Shown here one piece after another: positions 6,436 to 7,549 of a stretch of 7,549 bases of DNA (the first letter of the stretch is position 1; every line of letters begins with the position of its first letter). A program made the position numbers and the translations under genes. Origin of the DNA: Elusimicrobiota bacterium (lineage in GTDB: Bacteria > RUG730); the NCBI GenBank assembly GCA_031259185.1, contig JAIRLV010000050.1:1-7549 (forward strand), in the 5' to 3' direction. The notes below the pieces were generated by a model. It searched no databases. It saw nothing but the letters and a program-made list of their open reading frames with translations, and had not been told where the DNA came from.

Positions 6436-6460
6436 TAAATTGTAAAAAATTATTTATCAT
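6432..6460 (+). promoter_or_regulatory. Inverted repeat at the argG stop that may also be the rbr promoter/operator
   Basis: ATGATAAAT (6432-6440) and ATTTATCAT (6452-6460) form a perfect 9-bp inverted repeat with an 11-base spacer, overlapping the argG stop codon (6433-6435). No T-run follows, so it is not a good terminator. ATGATA (6432-6437) and TATCAT (6455-6460) are 17 bp apart and resemble -35 (4/6) and -10 (5/6) boxes. The repeat could therefore be a promoter with built-in dyad symmetry for rubrerythrin. It does not match a Per or Fur box that I recognise. Confidence 0.35.
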
Positions 6461-6491
6461 GAAACAAAAATATTTCTTAAATTTATAGAAG

Positions 6492-6518
6492 TTTGAAAAA
6501 TTTGAAAAGTTTGAGAAA
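6492..6518 (+). repeat. Three tandem 9-bp repeats in the rbr leader
   Basis: TTTGAAAAA (6492-6500), TTTGAAAAG (6501-6509) and TTTGAGAAA (6510-6518) are contiguous copies of TTTGARAAR. The array ends three bases before the rbr Shine-Dalgarno. Function is unknown; it may be an operator array or a slippage-prone leader. Confidence 0.7.
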
Positions 6519-6533
6519 TTAAGGAGGATATTT

Positions 6534-7112
6534 ATGAAAAATATTCAAGGATCAAAAACAGAAAAAAATTTATTAAAATCATTTGCAGGAGAATCACAAG
6601 CCAGAACTAGATATACATTTTTCGCTAGCGTTGCAAAAAAAGAAGGTTATGAACAAATATCTTCTATTTTTACAGAAACAGCAGACAATGAAAAAGAGCA
6701 TGCGGAAGTATTTTTTAAATATTTAAAGTATGGGCAACCATTAGAGATAACTGCTACGTTTCCAGCAGGTAAAATAGGAGTAACGGAAGAGAATTTATTA
6801 GCGGCGGCTGAAGGAGAAAATGAAGAGTGGTCTAAATTATATAAAGAATTTGGAGAAATTGCAAAACAAGAAGGATTTGATGATGTGGCTGCTTCCTTCA
6901 TTAATATCTCAAAAGTAGAAAAACATCATGAAGAAAGGTATAGAAAATTATTAGAAAATTTAAAAAATGGAAAAGTTTTTGAGAAAACAGAGATAATAAA
7001 ATGGAAATGTAGAAATTGTGGTTATATTCATGAAGGAAATTCTGCCCCTGATGCTTGCCCATCTTGTAAACATCCTAAGGCATATTTTGAAATTTTGGCA
7101 GATAATTTTTAG
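6534..7112 (+). CDS. rbr: Rubrerythrin (NADH peroxidase system component)
   Basis: This 192-residue cytosolic diiron protein reduces hydrogen peroxide in anaerobes, receiving electrons through its own rubredoxin-like iron centre. Residues 1-145 form the ferritin-like four-helix domain, with likely ligands E20 in FAGESQARTRY, E53 and H56 in ETADNEKEH, the E95/E98 pair in EGENEEW, and the E129/H132/E133 cluster in KVEKHHEERY. Residues 155-192 form the rubredoxin-like domain, with Fe(SCys)4 ligands C159 and C162 (CRNC) and C175 and C178 (CPSC). This domain order (diiron first) and the length are those of classical Desulfovibrio-type rubrerythrin. The start is set by AGGAGG at 6522-6527, six bases upstream. 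The leader carries three 9-bp tandem repeats. It is probably monocistronic: 98 bp from argG and 369 bp from tpiA. Confidence 0.96.
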   Translation: MKNIQGSKTEKNLLKSFAGESQARTRYTFFASVAKKEGYEQISSIFTETADNEKEHAEVFFKYLKYGQPLEITATFPAGKIGVTEENLLAAAEGENEEWSKLYKEFGEIAKQEGFDDVAASFINISKVEKHHEERYRKLLENLKNGKVFEKTEIIKWKCRNCGYIHEGNSAPDACPSCKHPKAYFEILADNF

Positions 7113-7161
7113 ATAAGATTTATTTTTTTACCTATAGATTAAATAAAAAATAAAAAAAATG

Positions 7162-7190
7162 TTGACAAATATTTAAATATTTTATATAAT
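7162..7190 (+). promoter_or_regulatory. Perfect-consensus sigma-70-type promoter
   Basis: TTGACA (7162-7167) and TATAAT (7185-7190) match consensus exactly and are separated by the optimal 17 bp. Transcription would begin near 7197-7199. It is the strongest promoter in the window. It drives either tpiA with a leader of about 285 nt or a short RNA ending near 7362. A 16-bp perfect palindrome (AAATATTTAAATATTT, 7167-7182) fills most of the spacer and could be an operator. Confidence 0.8.
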
Positions 7191-7293
7191 TTTTTTATAG
7201 TATTTAAAAAACTTTGATATTTATGTATATTTTAAATGTATTTATGCTCGCAAATTATATAAAAATAATATTGTATTTTAAGATAATTTAAAG

Positions 7294-7362
7294 CTTTTAA
7301 TTAAGATTTATATTTCTAAAAAAGAAAATACAGATATAAAATAATTAAAAGAATTTTTTTTT
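7294..7362 (+). terminator. Terminator-like stem-loop with T9 in the tpiA leader
   Basis: CTTTTAATTA (7294-7303) pairs perfectly with TAATTAAAAG (7342-7351). The stem continues inside with TTTATAT (7307-7313) to ATATAAA (7334-7340), then TTCT (7314-7317) to AGAA (7323-7326), with a bulge on the 3' side. Nine Ts follow at 7354-7362, two bases after the stem. It has the layout of an intrinsic terminator or attenuator, but the base of the stem is nearly all A:T. Confidence 0.5.
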
Positions 7363-7444
7363 GAATTTGAAAAAGATTATTACTTTGTAGCTAATTTTAA
7401 TATTTAATATTTATGGAAAAGTGAATTGAGCTTTAAATCATTGA

Positions 7445-7462
7445 TTTTTGTACTTTTTGTAC
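7445..7462 (+). repeat. Tandem 9-bp repeat before tpiA
   Basis: TTTTTGTAC occurs twice back to back (7445-7453 and 7454-7462), placing two GTAC palindromes nine bases apart. The array ends four bases before the GGAG Shine-Dalgarno (7467-7470) of tpiA. Confidence 0.7.
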
Positions 7463-7481
7463 TTATGGAGATTTTTTTATC

Positions 7482-7549
7482 ATGAGAAGAACTTTAATAG
7501 CTGGAAATTGGAAGATGAATAAAAACATAAATGAAGCAATAGATTTGGT
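7482..7549 (+). CDS. tpiA: Triosephosphate isomerase (5' end only)
   Basis: Only the first 22 codons are in the window, the gene being cut by its end. The peptide begins MRRTLIAGNWKMNKN, the first strand and loop of the TIM barrel; N9 and K11 correspond to the catalytic-site Asn and Lys that hold the substrate. The enzyme interconverts dihydroxyacetone phosphate and glyceraldehyde 3-phosphate in glycolysis. GGAG at 7467-7470 lies 11 bases before the ATG. The gene may be transcribed from the consensus promoter about 290 bp upstream through a structured leader, or from a nearer promoter that I cannot identify with confidence. What follows the gene is unknown. Confidence 0.93.
   Translation, partial: MRRTLIAGNWKMNKNINEAIDL

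Larger units (their letters stand above)
7113..7481. other. Gene-free region between rbr and tpiA
   Basis: These 369 bp hold no convincing protein gene. They contain a consensus promoter (7162-7190), a long imperfect hairpin with a T9 tract (7294-7362), a 13-bp near-palindrome AAATCATTGATTT (7435-7447), and a perfect tandem repeat of TTTTTGTAC (7445-7462) just before the tpiA ribosome binding site. The first part (7113-7160) is A/T runs with only a weak all-A:T stem (7119-7128 with 7145-7154). Confidence 0.65.

Noticed and set aside
6647-6901. Minus-strand open frame of about 84 codons inside rbr
   Set aside because: It is antisense to the diiron-binding helices and Ser/Ala-rich from reversed Glu/Gly codons; no support.
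7119-7154. Stem TTTATTTTTT / AAAAAATAAA after rbr as a terminator
   Set aside because: All pairs are A:T and the 3' side is followed by As rather than Ts, so it is unlikely to stop transcription.
7223-7291. Possible 22-residue hydrophobic leader peptide starting MYILNVFM in the tpiA leader
   Set aside because: It has no Shine-Dalgarno, and short hydrophobic frames are expected by chance in AT-rich DNA. It is only worth recalling if the leader proves to be an attenuator.

Overview
The window is one strand of a very AT-rich bacterial chromosome. Every credible gene is on the + strand. Coding sequence favours A/T-ending codons (AAA, GAA, ATT, TTT, TTA), and most genes have GGAG-type ribosome binding sites. 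Low G+C, a reverse rubrerythrin-type oxidative-stress protein, a Phe/Lys/Asn-rich proteome and a TrpG-TrpD fusion fit an anaerobic low-GC organism. My best guess is Fusobacteriota, family Leptotrichiaceae (Leptotrichia or a relative), with a low-GC Firmicute as the alternative. This is inferred from style and gene content, not from a search.

Layout. (1) 1-1109 is the 3' part of a trpGD fusion: the last 37 residues of the TrpG glutaminase run in frame, with no stop, into a complete anthranilate phosphoribosyltransferase domain. (2) 1149-1595 is nrdR, the repressor of ribonucleotide reductase genes, followed by two AT-rich hairpins, the second with a T8 tract. (3) 1738-2013 encodes a 91-residue CxxC redoxin. 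(4) 2014-2261 is mostly featureless AT-rich DNA with a possible promoter. (5) 2262-4640 is a full-length FtsK/SpoIIIE DNA translocase. (6) 4756-5139 (iscU/nifU-type Fe-S scaffold) and 5167-6435 (argG) look like a two-gene transcription unit behind a good sigma-70-type promoter. (7) 6534-7112 is rubrerythrin, with a short leader carrying three tandem 9-bp repeats. (8) 7113-7481 is a 369-bp gene-free stretch with a perfect TTGACA-N17-TATAAT promoter and a terminator-like hairpin plus T9 about 165 nt downstream. (9) 7482-7549 is the first 22 codons of tpiA.

The genes are mainly housekeeping: tryptophan synthesis, dNTP supply control, thiol redox, chromosome segregation, Fe-S assembly, arginine synthesis, peroxide defence and glycolysis. 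I see no mobile element, CRISPR array, rRNA, tRNA or defence system. I do not think the window holds a dramatic new system. The most worthwhile signals are the putative small RNA or attenuator between rbr and tpiA, the divergent DNA-recognition region of the FtsK gamma domain, the repeat-bearing leaders of iscU, rbr and tpiA, and the unusual neighbours trpGD-nrdR and iscU-argG.
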